Assembly (NCBI RefSeq): GCF_030915485.1
Contig: NZ_CP133266.1
Location: forward strand, 2,108,001-2,172,000
Source: Neobacillus sp. PS3-40
Lineage (GTDB): Bacteria > Bacillota > Bacilli > Bacillales > Cytobacillaceae
DNA: 64,000 nucleotides
Reading direction: 5' to 3'
How positions within the stretch are numbered: the stretch's first letter is position 1; each line of letters opens with the position of its first letter. A model generated the notes under the pieces. It did no database searches, had not been told where the DNA came from, and saw only the letters and a list, made by a program, of their open reading frames with translations. A program made the position numbers and the translations under genes. Shown here in pieces: positions 20,444 through 28,715 of the stretch.

Positions 20444-20502
20444 GGGGTACTGTCCCCTTACAGGTTTAACGCATTAACTTGTCGGGGGGCCTGACCCCCG
20501 AC
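20444..20502 (-). repeat. two hairpins between speE and speB
   Basis: GTCGGGGG..CCCCCGAC (20481-20502, perfect 8-bp stem) and GGGG..CCCC (20444-20457). Neither has a T tail on the minus strand, so they are not simple terminators. They may set relative expression or mRNA stability of speE and speB. Confidence 0.6.
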
Positions 20503-20513
20503 ACAACAATACG

Positions 20514-21341
20514 TTACTTCACTAAATCCCCAACAAATTTTGGCAACACAAAAGCAGCTTTGTGTAGTTCTTTTGTATAGTATTTTGTTTCAATTTCATG
20601 GAAGCGATCTTCGCTCACTTCTAATGGATCGTATTTTTTTGATCCAAGTGTAAATGCCCATAGGCCACTTGGGTATGTTGGTATATTTGCCACGTAAAGG
20701 CGTGTAATTGGGAAAATTTCCTTCACGTCTTTTTGAACATTACGGATTAAATCTGCTTTAAACCATGGATTATCAGACTGTGCCACGAAAATACCATCTT
20801 CCTTCAATGCTTTGGAGATTCCTGCATAGAAGCCTTTTGTGAAAAGGTTTACAGCTGGGCCAACAGGTTCAGTTGAATCCACCATGATAACGTCATATTC
20901 ATTTTCACTTTCAGCAATGTGCATGAAACCGTCGCCCACTTTAACATCAACACGTGGATCATCTAATTTTCCTGCAATTTCTGGAAGAAACTTTTTAGAG
21001 TACTCAATAACTTTCCCATCAATATCAACAAGTGTTGCTTTTTTCACGCTTGGGTGTTTTAACACTTCGCGAATTACTCCACCGTCACCGCCGCCAACAA
21101 CTAAAATGTTTTCTGGATTTGGATGGGTAAATAGTGGGATATGCGCGACCATTTCATGGTAAACAAATTCATCTCTAACAGATGTCATGACCATATCGTC
21201 TAGTAACAGCATGTTGCCCCATTCTTCTGTCTCTACCATATCAAGCTTTTGAAATTCTGTTTGCTCTGTATGTAAAGTCTTATTCACTCTCATTGTAATT
21301 CCAAAGTCTTTTGTCTGTTTTTCCGTAAACCAAATACTCAT
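20514..21341 (-). CDS. speE: spermidine synthase
   Basis: Transfers aminopropyl from decarboxylated S-adenosylmethionine to putrescine. 275 residues: N-terminal beta domain, then the Rossmann fold with [18 protein letters not shown] (cofactor loop) and the gatekeeping region [17 protein letters not shown] precedes the ATG. It is the first gene of the speE-speB unit, adjacent to pbpG as in B. subtilis (ywhF-ywhG). Confidence 0.96.
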   Translation of the reverse strand: MSIWFTEKQTKDFGITMRVNKTLHTEQTEFQKLDMVETEEWGNMLLLDDMVMTSVRDEFVYHEMVAHIPLFTHPNPENILVVGGGDGGVIREVLKHPSVKKATLVDIDGKVIEYSKKFLPEIAGKLDDPRVDVKVGDGFMHIAESENEYDVIMVDSTEPVGPAVNLFTKGFYAGISKALKEDGIFVAQSDNPWFKADLIRNVQKDVKEIFPITRLYVANIPTYPSGLWAFTLGSKKYDPLEVSEDRFHEIETKYYTKELHKAAFVLPKFVGDLVK

Positions 21342-21381
21342 ATTTTAATCTTCCTTTCAATCACGATTCATTTGTCTGTCT

Positions 21382-21387
21382 ATTATA
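21382..21387 (-). promoter_or_regulatory. speE promoter -10
   Basis: TATAAT on the minus strand ~40 bases before the speE ATG. A weak -35 (TTTGTA) lies 16 bases upstream. Confidence 0.5.
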
Positions 21388-21551
21388 GACTACCCCAATT
21401 AAATACAAACATGAGAAAAAGTATAGAGGAATCTAGCAAAATTTCAAGAAAAATTTTCATTTTTCATAGACAAATGTTTAAAACACTCTTATTTTTTTCA
21501 TACTGTTACTATAGATAAATTTACCAATTGGAAATATGTGAGGTGATAACC

Positions 21552-23618
21552 ATGGAAATCATGACTGATCAAGGGTTCCGAAAAACAATAAAATACTTGC
21601 GTGCGATTTTGATCATCAGTTTGATAGGCATGATTTGTATGCTTATTCTTCTGCTAGGCATTCTTGCCTATGCTAAAATTTTAGGCGCGCCTCCGCTTGC
21701 TGTTCCACAATCTACATTATACCTTTCTGACAATGGAACTGTAATGGGAGAGAGCAATAATGGGCAAAAGCGCTATTGGATTCCATTGAAGAGTATTTCA
21801 CCAGATTTAATCAACGCGACCATTTCGATTGAGGATAAAAACTTTTTTCATCACCACGGTTTTGACTATAAACGGATTGCTGGTGCAGCACTTGCAGATG
21901 TATGGGCGTTTGATAAGGTGCAGGGCGCGAGCACCATCACTCAGCAATATGCTCGAAATCTGTTTCTAGTTTACGATAAAACATGGGAACGAAAAATACT
22001 TGAGGCCTTCTATACGATCCGTCTTGAAATGAACTATCCCAAAAAGGATATCCTTGAAGGTTATTTAAATACCATTTATTACGGAAATGGTGCCTACGGG
22101 GTTCAGGCAGCAAGCCTCTATTATTTTGGAAAGAATGCATCAGAATTATCCCTTGCAGAAGCTTCCATGCTAGCTGGAATCCCCAAGGGTCCCGGAATAT
22201 ACTCGCCACTAGCTTCTATAAAAAATGCAAAGAGGCGTCAAGAAATTATTTTGCAGACTATGACAAAGAACAATTATATTGATAAAAAAACAGCCAAAGC
22301 AGCAGCCCAAAAACCTCTTACCTTTATCGGTAAGTACCCCAACCAGCATATTAGTATTGCACCCTATTTTCAGGATGCAGTAAAAAATGCGCTACGGAAT
22401 CAATTGCATTTAGACGATCGGACGATTGCGCTTGGCGGTTTAAAAGTATTTACAACGCTCAATTTGAAACAACAGAAGGCAGCTGAAAACCAAATAAAAG
22501 AATACGTTTCAAGCGGATCTGATATACAGGTTGGTTTAGTAGCAATGGATCCCGAAACAGGGCATGTTAAAGCAATGGTTGGTGGGAGAGACTATATGAA
22601 GAGTCCCTTTAACCGGGCTGTTCAAGCAGTACGGCAACCAGGTTCTACAATGAAACCCATTCTTTATTATGCTGCCCTTGGGCAAGGTTTTACACCTTCA
22701 ACTACGATGAGGAGTGAGTTTACAACTTTTAAATTTGATAACGGCGGCAATTATACGCCACATAACTTTAATAACAGGTATGCTGACGGGGAAATCCCAA
22801 TGGCACAGGCATTAGCTTTATCTGATAATATCTTTGCGGTGAAAACTCATTTATTTTTAGGGGAAGAAACATTAATTCAAATGGCAAAAAGGTTTGGCAT
22901 CTCAACCAAAATGGCTAAGGTTCCTTCACTTGCACTTGGCTCTTCGGGGGTGCGCGTCATCGATATGGCCAATGCGTACAGCATGTTTGCTAATGGTGGA
23001 GAAAAAGTTACCCCAACGCTCATTACAAAAGTTGAAGATTATAATGGAAAAGTCATTTATGAAAAAAAAGAGAGCCATGAACAGGCTCTTGATCCTGCCA
23101 AGGCGTTTGTCATGACAAAAATGATGACAGGTATTTTTGATACGAGACTAAATGGTTATGCTAGTGTCACTGGAAGTACCATTAAAAAGGTTCTTACCCG
23201 TCCATATGCAGGGAAATCAGGTTCTACCGAGACAGATAGCTGGATGATCGGCTTTGCACCGCAGCTTGTAACAGCCGTCTGGGCTGGTTATGATAAAGGA
23301 AAACCGATCGATCTTGTTGCTGAAAAAAGTTACGCCAAAAATATCTGGGCCCACTTTATGGAGGAAGCCTTAAAAGACGAACCCGTCAAGGAATTCAAAG
23401 CTCCAAAAGAAGGGGTTATTGGTGTTTATGTCAACCCAGCAAACGGCAAACTCGCAACAAGCGATTGTCCGGTCCGTAGATTAACGTATTTCGTATCAGG
23501 AACAGAGCCTACAGAGTATTGCACAGATCATTTGCAAAACCCAGATTTTAATCAGACAAAAAAAGGGGTAAAAGAAAGTGTCCCATGGTATAAGAAACTT
23601 TTCCATTGGGGGAATTAG
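21552..23618 (+). CDS. pbpG: class A penicillin-binding protein PbpG
   Basis: Bifunctional peptidoglycan glycosyltransferase/transpeptidase, membrane-anchored by a helix at ~residues 17-43. GT51 domain: ATISIEDKNFFHHHG (catalytic Glu), QGASTITQQYARNLFL. Transpeptidase: PGSTMKP (SxxK serine), SDN, and GKSGSTETD (KTG-like). Total 688 residues. GAGGTG lies before the ATG at 21552, so the earlier ATG at 21528 is not used. It is divergent from speE. In B. subtilis the orthologue is made under sigma-F in the forespore and acts in spore wall synthesis. Confidence 0.94.
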   Translation: MEIMTDQGFRKTIKYLRAILIISLIGMICMLILLLGILAYAKILGAPPLAVPQSTLYLSDNGTVMGESNNGQKRYWIPLKSISPDLINATISIEDKNFFHHHGFDYKRIAGAALADVWAFDKVQGASTITQQYARNLFLVYDKTWERKILEAFYTIRLEMNYPKKDILEGYLNTIYYGNGAYGVQAASLYYFGKNASELSLAEASMLAGIPKGPGIYSPLASIKNAKRRQEIILQTMTKNNYIDKKTAKAAAQKPLTFIGKYPNQHISIAPYFQDAVKNALRNQLHLDDRTIALGGLKVFTTLNLKQQKAAENQIKEYVSSGSDIQVGLVAMDPETGHVKAMVGGRDYMKSPFNRAVQAVRQPGSTMKPILYYAALGQGFTPSTTMRSEFTTFKFDNGGNYTPHNFNNRYADGEIPMAQALALSDNIFAVKTHLFLGEETLIQMAKRFGISTKMAKVPSLALGSSGVRVIDMANAYSMFANGGEKVTPTLITKVEDYNGKVIYEKKESHEQALDPAKAFVMTKMMTGIFDTRLNGYASVTGSTIKKVLTRPYAGKSGSTETDSWMIGFAPQLVTAVWAGYDKGKPIDLVAEKSYAKNIWAHFMEEALKDEPVKEFKAPKEGVIGVYVNPANGKLATSDCPVRRLTYFVSGTEPTEYCTDHLQNPDFNQTKKGVKESVPWYKKLFHWGN

Positions 23619-23670
23619 AAAAGCACAAGTGGCCCCCTAGCACCTCTGGTCACCTGCGCCTTAACAGTAG

Positions 23671-23704
23671 AAAAGCTCCGGGGGTATCCCCGGAGCTTTT
23701 CCTG
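23671..23704 (+). terminator. pbpG terminator
   Basis: Perfect 13-bp stem AAAAGCTCCGGGG / CCCCGGAGCTTTT with a GTAT loop. Confidence 0.92.
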
Positions 23705-23784
23705 TCCTAGTTTCACGTGTATTCACGATATATTTAGTTTACTTTTTTTATAAAGAAAGTGCAAGAGTCCTTGATTTTGACACT

Positions 23785-23928
23785 ATAAAGAAAACTCGCC
23801 GATTGGCGAGCCCCTAAGGGCGATGACAGAGGGGTAGTTGCACTTATGCGATTTGAGTGCAGATTATTTATCAACGATAGTTACTCACTTTAGTGCGTTA
23901 ACAAAGATAAACTTTCTTATAAGCTAAA
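23785..23928 (+). repeat. family A repeat, long type
   Basis: Hairpin 1 CTCGCC-GATT-GGCGAG, hairpin 2 AAGGGC..GCACTT, then the long tail (ATTTGAGTGCAGATTATT, CAACGATAG, TTAGTGCGTTAACAAAG) instead of the short AGAATTTAT hairpin. It fills most of the 23.62-23.96 kb gap between the convergent pbpG and ywhD. Confidence 0.85.
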
Positions 23929-23960
23929 AAAACCAAAAACAATCCTCACTTACAAGGTTT

Positions 23961-24464
23961 TTAAACTGACAATCCATTCTTCAATTCTTCCAAGGAATTA
24001 TCCCATAGCTCCTTGTTATGTGACGCAAGAAAGTCTGCCAAAATCCTTTTTGATTTAGGATCCATGTGGCCCACAATAATTTGCCGTTTAAGCGATCTAT
24101 CCATACGGTTGACATGTTCTGGAAGCAGTTTATAACCACGGCGAATTTCACGATCGATGGTCATTTCACAGGCGGTAACTCCAGCATAATATGGGCCATC
24201 GACATTTCGGTCAATTGTCACCCAGACAAGCCAGTATGGTTTGCCGTTTGGCACGTCCTCTTTCGACGTAAGGAATTTAATTCCCTTCTCAACAACACTT
24301 CGGGCATGCATTGCGCCTATGTCAATGACTGCATCACCAGCCTCTACATCAATAATAACTGGGGATATGTTATCAAGGCTCATTACACCTTTTCCAAAAC
24401 CTTTATGGCTGTCAGTCGGGTCACTTTTTATAATATTAAAGCCAATCTTTTTCTTTTCATTCAT
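23961..24464 (-). CDS. ywhD: YwhD family protein
   Basis: A 167-residue soluble protein of the YwhD family, conserved in bacilli and of unknown function. Recognised by DSHKGFGKGVMSLDN and the C-terminal KRQIIVGHMDPKSKR, and by its place between pbpG and ywhC. There is no signal peptide or membrane segment. It is 22 bases downstream of ywhC and probably in the same transcript. Confidence 0.85.
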   Translation of the reverse strand: MNEKKKIGFNIIKSDPTDSHKGFGKGVMSLDNISPVIIDVEAGDAVIDIGAMHARSVVEKGIKFLTSKEDVPNGKPYWLVWVTIDRNVDGPYYAGVTACEMTIDREIRRGYKLLPEHVNRMDRSLKRQIIVGHMDPKSKRILADFLASHNKELWDNSLEELKNGLSV

Positions 24465-24485
24465 TCGTATGTAATCCTCCTTAAC

Positions 24486-25142
24486 CTACATAAATAGTTG
24501 ATAAAAGAACTGATTCATTCCGGTTAACACTGATGGGACAATATAATTAAAAATGGGCTGAATCGTAAATTGGCTAAGAGGGGTAATAACCAGAATAAGA
24601 AAGATTAATGAGCCATAGGTTTCGACTTGAGTCATTTTTGCTTTTAGATTCCTTGGTGCCAAATCCTCGACAATTCGATATCCATCCAATGGAGGGAAAG
24701 GCAGCAGGTTAAAAATAAACAAAACAATATTAAGCTGAATAAACAAATCTAGGAATTCTGCCACATTTACAGGAATGCTAGCAACGGTAGCCGCCTTGTT
24801 TATACTGAACCAGATAACAAAGCCAAGCGAGGCTAGTATTAAATTACTTAGCGGTCCTGCAACTGATACAAGCACACCGGCTATACGTGGTTTTTTAAAA
24901 TAGTTGCTATTAACAGGTACTGGTCGTGCCCATCCGAACCCAGCAATGAAAATTAATAATGTGCCAATTGGATCTAGATGCTGGAATGGATTTAATGTGA
25001 GCCGGCCTTGTTTTTTAGCTGTTGGATCCCCAAATTTATAAGCAACATACGCATGGGAAAACTCATGAAAGGTAAAAGCAACCATCAATGTTATGGCTAC
25101 ATAGGGAATATCACGCAATGGGTAGGCAAGAAAACGGTCCAT
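24486..25142 (-). CDS. ywhC: site-2 protease family membrane protein YwhC
   Basis: M50-type intramembrane metalloprotease homologue, 218 residues with about five membrane helices. The zinc motif HEFSH (residues ~26-30) lies in helix 1. The third ligand region [13 protein letters not shown] is in the C-terminal half. The compact architecture without a PDZ domain matches YwhC-type rather than RseP-type S2Ps. Its substrate is unknown. Upstream of ywhD on the same strand. Confidence 0.88.
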   Translation of the reverse strand: MDRFLAYPLRDIPYVAITLMVAFTFHEFSHAYVAYKFGDPTAKKQGRLTLNPFQHLDPIGTLLIFIAGFGWARPVPVNSNYFKKPRIAGVLVSVAGPLSNLILASLGFVIWFSINKAATVASIPVNVAEFLDLFIQLNIVLFIFNLLPFPPLDGYRIVEDLAPRNLKAKMTQVETYGSLIFLILVITPLSQFTIQPIFNYIVPSVLTGMNQFFYQLFM

Positions 25143-25309
25143 ACTTTTTTCTCCTTCCTTTTAGCATACTTGGAAGCTATTTTGGATTTAGTATACATGA
25201 TACTAACTATACATTCAAAATGATATTTCTTTTAAAGCAATTCGATTCTTGCACTTTTTTAAAATATATGAAAAACTACTATCAGATATGAAAAAAGGAG
25301 GACAAGACC

Positions 25310-25495
25310 ATGCCATACGTTACAGTAAAAATGCTTGCAGGACGCACAGAGGATCAGAAGAAGGCCCTTGTAGAAAAAGTAACAGATGCTGTTAGTGAAA
25401 CAACTGGTGCACCGAAGGAAAACGTCGTTGTATTTATCGAAGAAATGACAAAGAATCATTATGGAGTTGCTGGAAAAAGAATGAGCGATCAATAA
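25310..25495 (+). CDS. ywhB: 4-oxalocrotonate tautomerase family enzyme
   Basis: 61-residue tautomerase; after Met removal the catalytic Pro-1 leads PYVTVKMLAGRT, and Arg-11 is present. This is the 2-hydroxymuconate tautomerase fold, which assembles as hexamers. In B. subtilis YwhB acts on phenylpyruvate-like enols in vitro; the physiological substrate is unknown. AAAGGAGG precedes the ATG. Divergent from ywhC. Confidence 0.93.
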   Translation: MPYVTVKMLAGRTEDQKKALVEKVTDAVSETTGAPKENVVVFIEEMTKNHYGVAGKRMSDQ

Positions 25496-25593
25496 TCCCC
25501 ACATTCTTATGTCTTCATAGTCCTGAAGCCTCTTCGGCGCTTTAGCAAAGGGCACTGAAAAAGTTCCCTTCAATGTAAAGTTCTTTTAAATTT

Positions 25594-25650
25594 GTCTGTT
25601 GATTTCCGCTCCAGGTACTCGCTTTCCGCGGGCGGTTCGGGGAGCCTCCT
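25594..25650 (-). repeat. family C GC-rich repeat, left part
   Basis: GTTGATTTCCGCTCC, GCTTTCCGCGGGCGG, GGGAGCCTCCT: one half of a Bacillaceae GC-rich palindromic element cut by the insertion sequence. It resumes at 27398. The intact relatives are at 27819 and 60263. Confidence 0.9.
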
Positions 25651-25934
25651 GATATGAACGAAACTGTCAAGGCCCCCACTCCACAATAGGTTTTGCTTTG
25701 TTTTTGGGTACTCTTAAGAAGAGAAGCTATTTTCGGCTTCTTGTCTTAGTAGGGTATTTAGCCATTCTGGCTAGAATAGCTCCTTCTTTAGCTTACTGAC
25801 CACTTCTCACCTCTTGGAATAGCTGTCAAGTGCTCTTCTTGACAGCTATTCCAAGAGGTGAGACACTTTTTTAGCTAAAGATGAAATGATCCTTCCTCCT
25901 TTTTCTTTTTTTTGAATAGAAGGTAAGAACACGG

Positions 25935-26075
25935 CACGAAGGCAAAAATCTCTACAGCGGTTAGCGCTCTGATATTCGTGGGTTTTCACATTTTATCTTT
26001 CCGTATAAAGGACTTTTCCACTAACTCGGGACGTGCGTTAATCTATTTAGATATAGCACAGAGGAGGCACGTGGA
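25935..26075 (-). ncRNA. candidate bridge (seek) RNA of the IS
   Basis: Two consecutive stem/internal-loop structures lie in the 3' non-coding end. Structure 1: outer stem TCCAC/GTGGA (26017-26021, 26071-26075), inner stem GTGC/GCAC (26033-26036, 26056-26059) with a TCTA/TAGA tip. Its internal loop carries TAACTCGG (26022-26029, identical to the right junction 27394-27401) on one side and AGGAGGC (26062-26068, complement of the left target GCCTCCT) on the other. Structure 2: outer stem CACGAA/TTCGTG (25935-25940, 25975-25980), inner AGCG/CGCT, loop side CTGATA(T) matching core plus left IS end (25649-25655). The order target loop then donor loop in the transposase direction suggests the minus strand. 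The exact transcript ends are unknown. Confidence 0.6.
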
Positions 26076-26165
26076 TTTTCCTTTCCGGTTTTTCTCTTTG
26101 CCTTCGAGCCCTATTCTCATTTTTCTATTTATACATCTATCTTGCTTTGAGGAACACGTAACCTT

Positions 26166-27278
26166 TTAAGCTTGAGGTATATCTTCTACTTCTTGCATCA
26201 CTGCCCAAATAAAACCTGCCAATTCTCGCGCTACTGCTGTAATGGCTTTACCGCTTTCTTTCCCTCTTGATAATAAGCGGAAATACTTCTTGTGGAGTCG
26301 GTTCTGTGCTTTCCACGATATTGCCTGAATCGTTGGTGATTGCCCACTTTGCCGTCTTTGTAGTTCTCCTTTAACAGAGGGTTGATACCGATAACTCCAG
26401 GCAGACTCTACCAATAAACGCCGTACGTGTCGATTACCTGTTTTGGTTATTTCTCCTTGTCTCCTTTTTTCACCACTCGAATACTCGCTAGGGATTAAAC
26501 CAACATAAGCCATGAATTGCCTCGGTGTAGTAAAACGTTTAAAAGAACCGATTTCTGCTACAATACTTGTCGCTGTAATAAGAGCTACTCCTCTTAATGA
26601 TTGGAGTGCTTGAATTTTTTTGGCATGGACACCTTTACTCGCTAAAATTTTAATTTCTTCTTCTAACCTTAGAATACGTTGTGCTAACTCTTTGAGTTGG
26701 TGGTAGTATTCCTGGAAAGTTACTTGTAGAGAAGGGTTTTCAAATTTTAAAGTGTCCAGCCATCTGAAATATTTGATTGTCCACTTATTTACTCCAGTAG
26801 GAGGTTTAATATCATTACGCAGTAAAAATTTACTTAATCGGTGTTTCCCTCTCAGTTCGTCTTCTTTGGCATCTTCTCTACACCTAACAAGATCCCGCAG
26901 AGCCTCATCCTCTGGAGTTGGTACATAAATTGGAGTCAACTCTCCAGCCCGATATAAATGAGCTAAGCGAACAGAGTCCCTGCGATCCGTTTTAATACGT
27001 TCTCCAGGTCTTTTAGGAATAAGAGACGGGGCAATCACCGAGCAGTGAATCCCTAGTGTGATAAATAGTCGGTACAATGGATATCCTGTCGGACCAGCTT
27101 CATAACACACTCGCAGAGATTCCGGGCTGCCCAATTTTTTCATTAATTTCCTCACTTCTTCTGGTGTATGAGGAATCATTCCATGGTATCTAGGCTCCCC
27201 TCGGCCCTCATCGGCAATAGCGACTGCAATTTTTTCCTTTGATACGTCTAAACCTACATATTTTATGGTATCCTTCAT
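26166..27278 (-). CDS. IS110-family transposase (bridge recombinase)
   Basis: 370-residue DEDD recombinase. The N-terminal RuvC-like domain starts YVGLDVSKEKIAVAI (first Asp), with CYEAGPTGY and IKTDRRDSVRLAHLYRAGEL carrying later acidic residues. After a coiled-coil (EYYHQLKELAQRILRLEEEI) comes the C-terminal IS116/IS110/IS902 domain: LQSLRGVALITATSIVAEIG, FMAYVGLIPSEYSSG (catalytic Ser region), GNRHVRRLLVESAW. It excises and inserts the element as a circle, guided by RNA encoded in the element. Full length with no frameshift, so probably active. Confidence 0.95.
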   Translation of the reverse strand: MKDTIKYVGLDVSKEKIAVAIADEGRGEPRYHGMIPHTPEEVRKLMKKLGSPESLRVCYEAGPTGYPLYRLFITLGIHCSVIAPSLIPKRPGERIKTDRRDSVRLAHLYRAGELTPIYVPTPEDEALRDLVRCREDAKEDELRGKHRLSKFLLRNDIKPPTGVNKWTIKYFRWLDTLKFENPSLQVTFQEYYHQLKELAQRILRLEEEIKILASKGVHAKKIQALQSLRGVALITATSIVAEIGSFKRFTTPRQFMAYVGLIPSEYSSGEKRRQGEITKTGNRHVRRLLVESAWSYRYQPSVKGELQRRQSGQSPTIQAISWKAQNRLHKKYFRLLSRGKESGKAITAVARELAGFIWAVMQEVEDIPQA

Positions 27279-27397
27279 AATGACTAGCTCCTTCCGTAAT
27301 GTAGCTCTGATTTGGTTTTTTGTTTTTCATCAGTAAACATTCTAACCAAATTAACCTACGAATTTACGAGTAAGGAGCTAGTTTCGTTCATGATAAC

Positions 27398-27480
27398 TCG
27401 GCGCTTTTGCGCCTGTGGGGTCTCCCCAGCACCGTACTCCCGCAGGAGTCGAGCACCTTCCGCTCCAATCAACAGAGTGT
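27398..27480 (-). repeat. family C GC-rich repeat, right part
   Basis: TCGGCG, GCGCCTGTGGGGTCTCCCC, CCCGCAGGAGTCGAGCACC, TTCCGCTCCAATCAACAGA: the second half of the element interrupted by the IS. Confidence 0.9.
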
Positions 27481-27516
27481 CAAAAATCAAAAACGGGCTT
27501 TAATATTGTCCATGTG

Positions 27517-27560
27517 AAAAGGTATAATACCTCAATACCTGAGGGAACTATACCTTTTTT
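27517..27560. terminator. bidirectional terminator-like hairpin
   Basis: AAAAGGTATA..TATACCTTTTTT with an inner CCTCA/TGAGG stem, 120 bases to the right of the IS. No gene obviously ends here, so it may be a leftover of a terminator from before the insertion. The rest of 27.56-27.82 kb shows no gene. Confidence 0.7.
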
Positions 27561-27818
27561 GTTGTGTCGTTCTAAAAAACTGAGAAAAGCTGTATATCAG
27601 ATAAATGAATCACAAAAAATAAGTTTCCTGCTAAAAACACAACGGATGTTTTGGAGAATGAATTCGCCTATTATCAAGATCCTATTGACATGATTGAAAA
27701 AGAATAAACTTTCTTCCAGGGCGAAATAGGCTCATTTCGTTACGGCAATCCTGTTTTGATTCTTCTAAAGGGTTAAAATAGAGGATTTCGGGAATCATTG
27801 GTGGTCTTTTCTACTTGA

Positions 27819-27949
27819 GTTGATTAGAGCGGAGGGCACTTGACTCCTGCGGGATTAGAGGGAATGGGAGACCCCACAGGCGGTACGCCGAGGAGGCTCC
27901 CATCCCTCCCCGCGGAAAGCAAGTGCCCAGAGCGGAAATCAACGGGCAA
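27819..27949 (+). repeat. family C GC-rich repeat, intact copy
   Basis: ~130 bp: GAGTTGAT..AGCGGAGGGCACTTGAC, GGGAGACCCCACAGGCGG, GCCGAGGAGGCTCCC, CCCGCGGAAAGCAAGTGCC, AGCGGAAATCAACGGGC. The outer arms are complementary (AGCGGAGGGCACTTG with CAAGTGCC..GAGCGG), so the whole element can fold into one long hairpin. Confidence 0.9.
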
Positions 27950-27999
27950 AGTTATGGTCTAAAAACAATCATTTATACTAAAAGAAACTTTTAAAAAAT

Positions 28000-28055
28000 T
28001 TGGGGAGACCCTGTAGTAGCGAAGTCCCAGGAGCGTCAATCAACAGACATGTTGG
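28000..28055 (+). repeat. decayed family C fragment
   Basis: TTGGGGAGACCCTGTAG, GTCCCAGGAGCG, TCAATCAACAGACATG: recognisable pieces of the family C element in order, with the middle lost. It lies in the gap before ywgA; nothing else is seen there except the ywgA terminator. Confidence 0.55.
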
Positions 28056-28116
28056 AAAGTTAATATATACCAATATCATTATAATAAATTAACGCGGTGA
28101 ATTCTTAGATAAATTG

Positions 28117-28151
28117 AAAAAATAAAAAGCTATCGAAAGGTTATCGACAGC
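28117..28151 (-). terminator. ywgA terminator
   Basis: Minus strand GCTGTCGA / TCGATAGC 8-bp stem, 7-base loop, then TTTTTATTTTTT. Confidence 0.88.
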
Positions 28152-28167
28152 CTGGAAGCTAAGCCCT

Positions 28168-28677
28168 TCATTGGAGCTTAGCTTTTTGTTTGATTGTTTC
28201 AATGTATTGATAAGCTTCATCAATTTCATCTTCCGTATAGTGCTGACTGCTTTTTAAAGTATATATTTTATGGGATACTTCCACTTTTGGAAGGTTATCA
28301 AAATATAAAACAGTCGAAACCAACTCCAAAAATCTAGCATTTTTGGAATTCATGTCCAAAAGACACTCTTGCAAAAAAGGCATATCGATTTCATTTAGGC
28401 TTAGAAATTCCCTTCCAGAGTCCGTTAATGTGTAGCGATATTGGAAATATCCACCCTTTTTTTCCTTCACTTCATTTAAAAAATTCATATTGCAAAGCTC
28501 TTCCACCCTTAAAGTCAATTCCTCTGAATATGGACCGTAAAAGTGAAACTGGAATCTCTCTTGAAAAGGGAAGGAAATTTTCTTAGCGATATAAATCATC
28601 TTTTGTAGCCGCTTCCGTCCAATAATTTCTCCAGAAACCAAAATAGCATTCATCAGTTTGGCATGATCATTTAACAA
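28168..28677 (-). CDS. ywgA: YwgA family protein
   Basis: 169-residue protein of the YwgA family; function unknown. The GRKRLQKMIYIAKKI and FHFYGPYSEEL segments resemble the winged-helix Panacea/SocA-type fold used in some antitoxin and regulator proteins, but I would not assign that role. It is 38 bases downstream of ywfO on the same strand, probably the same operon, as in B. subtilis. Confidence 0.8.
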   Translation of the reverse strand: MLNDHAKLMNAILVSGEIIGRKRLQKMIYIAKKISFPFQERFQFHFYGPYSEELTLRVEELCNMNFLNEVKEKKGGYFQYRYTLTDSGREFLSLNEIDMPFLQECLLDMNSKNARFLELVSTVLYFDNLPKVEVSHKIYTLKSSQHYTEDEIDEAYQYIETIKQKAKLQ

Positions 28678-28715
28678 TGGATTTTCATCTCCTACTCCGA
28701 TTAAACCAATATCTC

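Larger units (their letters stand above)
25651..27398 (-). mobile_element. IS1111-type (IS110 family) insertion sequence
   Basis: Boundaries follow from comparing the split repeat with the intact copy at 27819. Target sequence AGCCTCCT resumes as CGGCG, with a CT dinucleotide at both edges (25649-25650 and 27397-27398), which fits the CT core of IS110-family recombination. Subterminal inverted repeats are perfect over 12 bp: ATGAACGAAACT at 25654-25665 and AGTTTCGTTCAT at 27380-27391. There is one transposase gene (minus strand) with ~500 bases of non-coding DNA on its 3' side and ~100 on its 5' side, the layout of the IS1111 subgroup. No target duplication beyond the core is seen. The element looks intact. 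Confidence 0.92.

Noticed and set aside
25553-25570. ywhB terminator from AAGGG/CCCTT
   Set aside because: The stem is only 5 bp with a 13-base loop and no T tract; not convincing.
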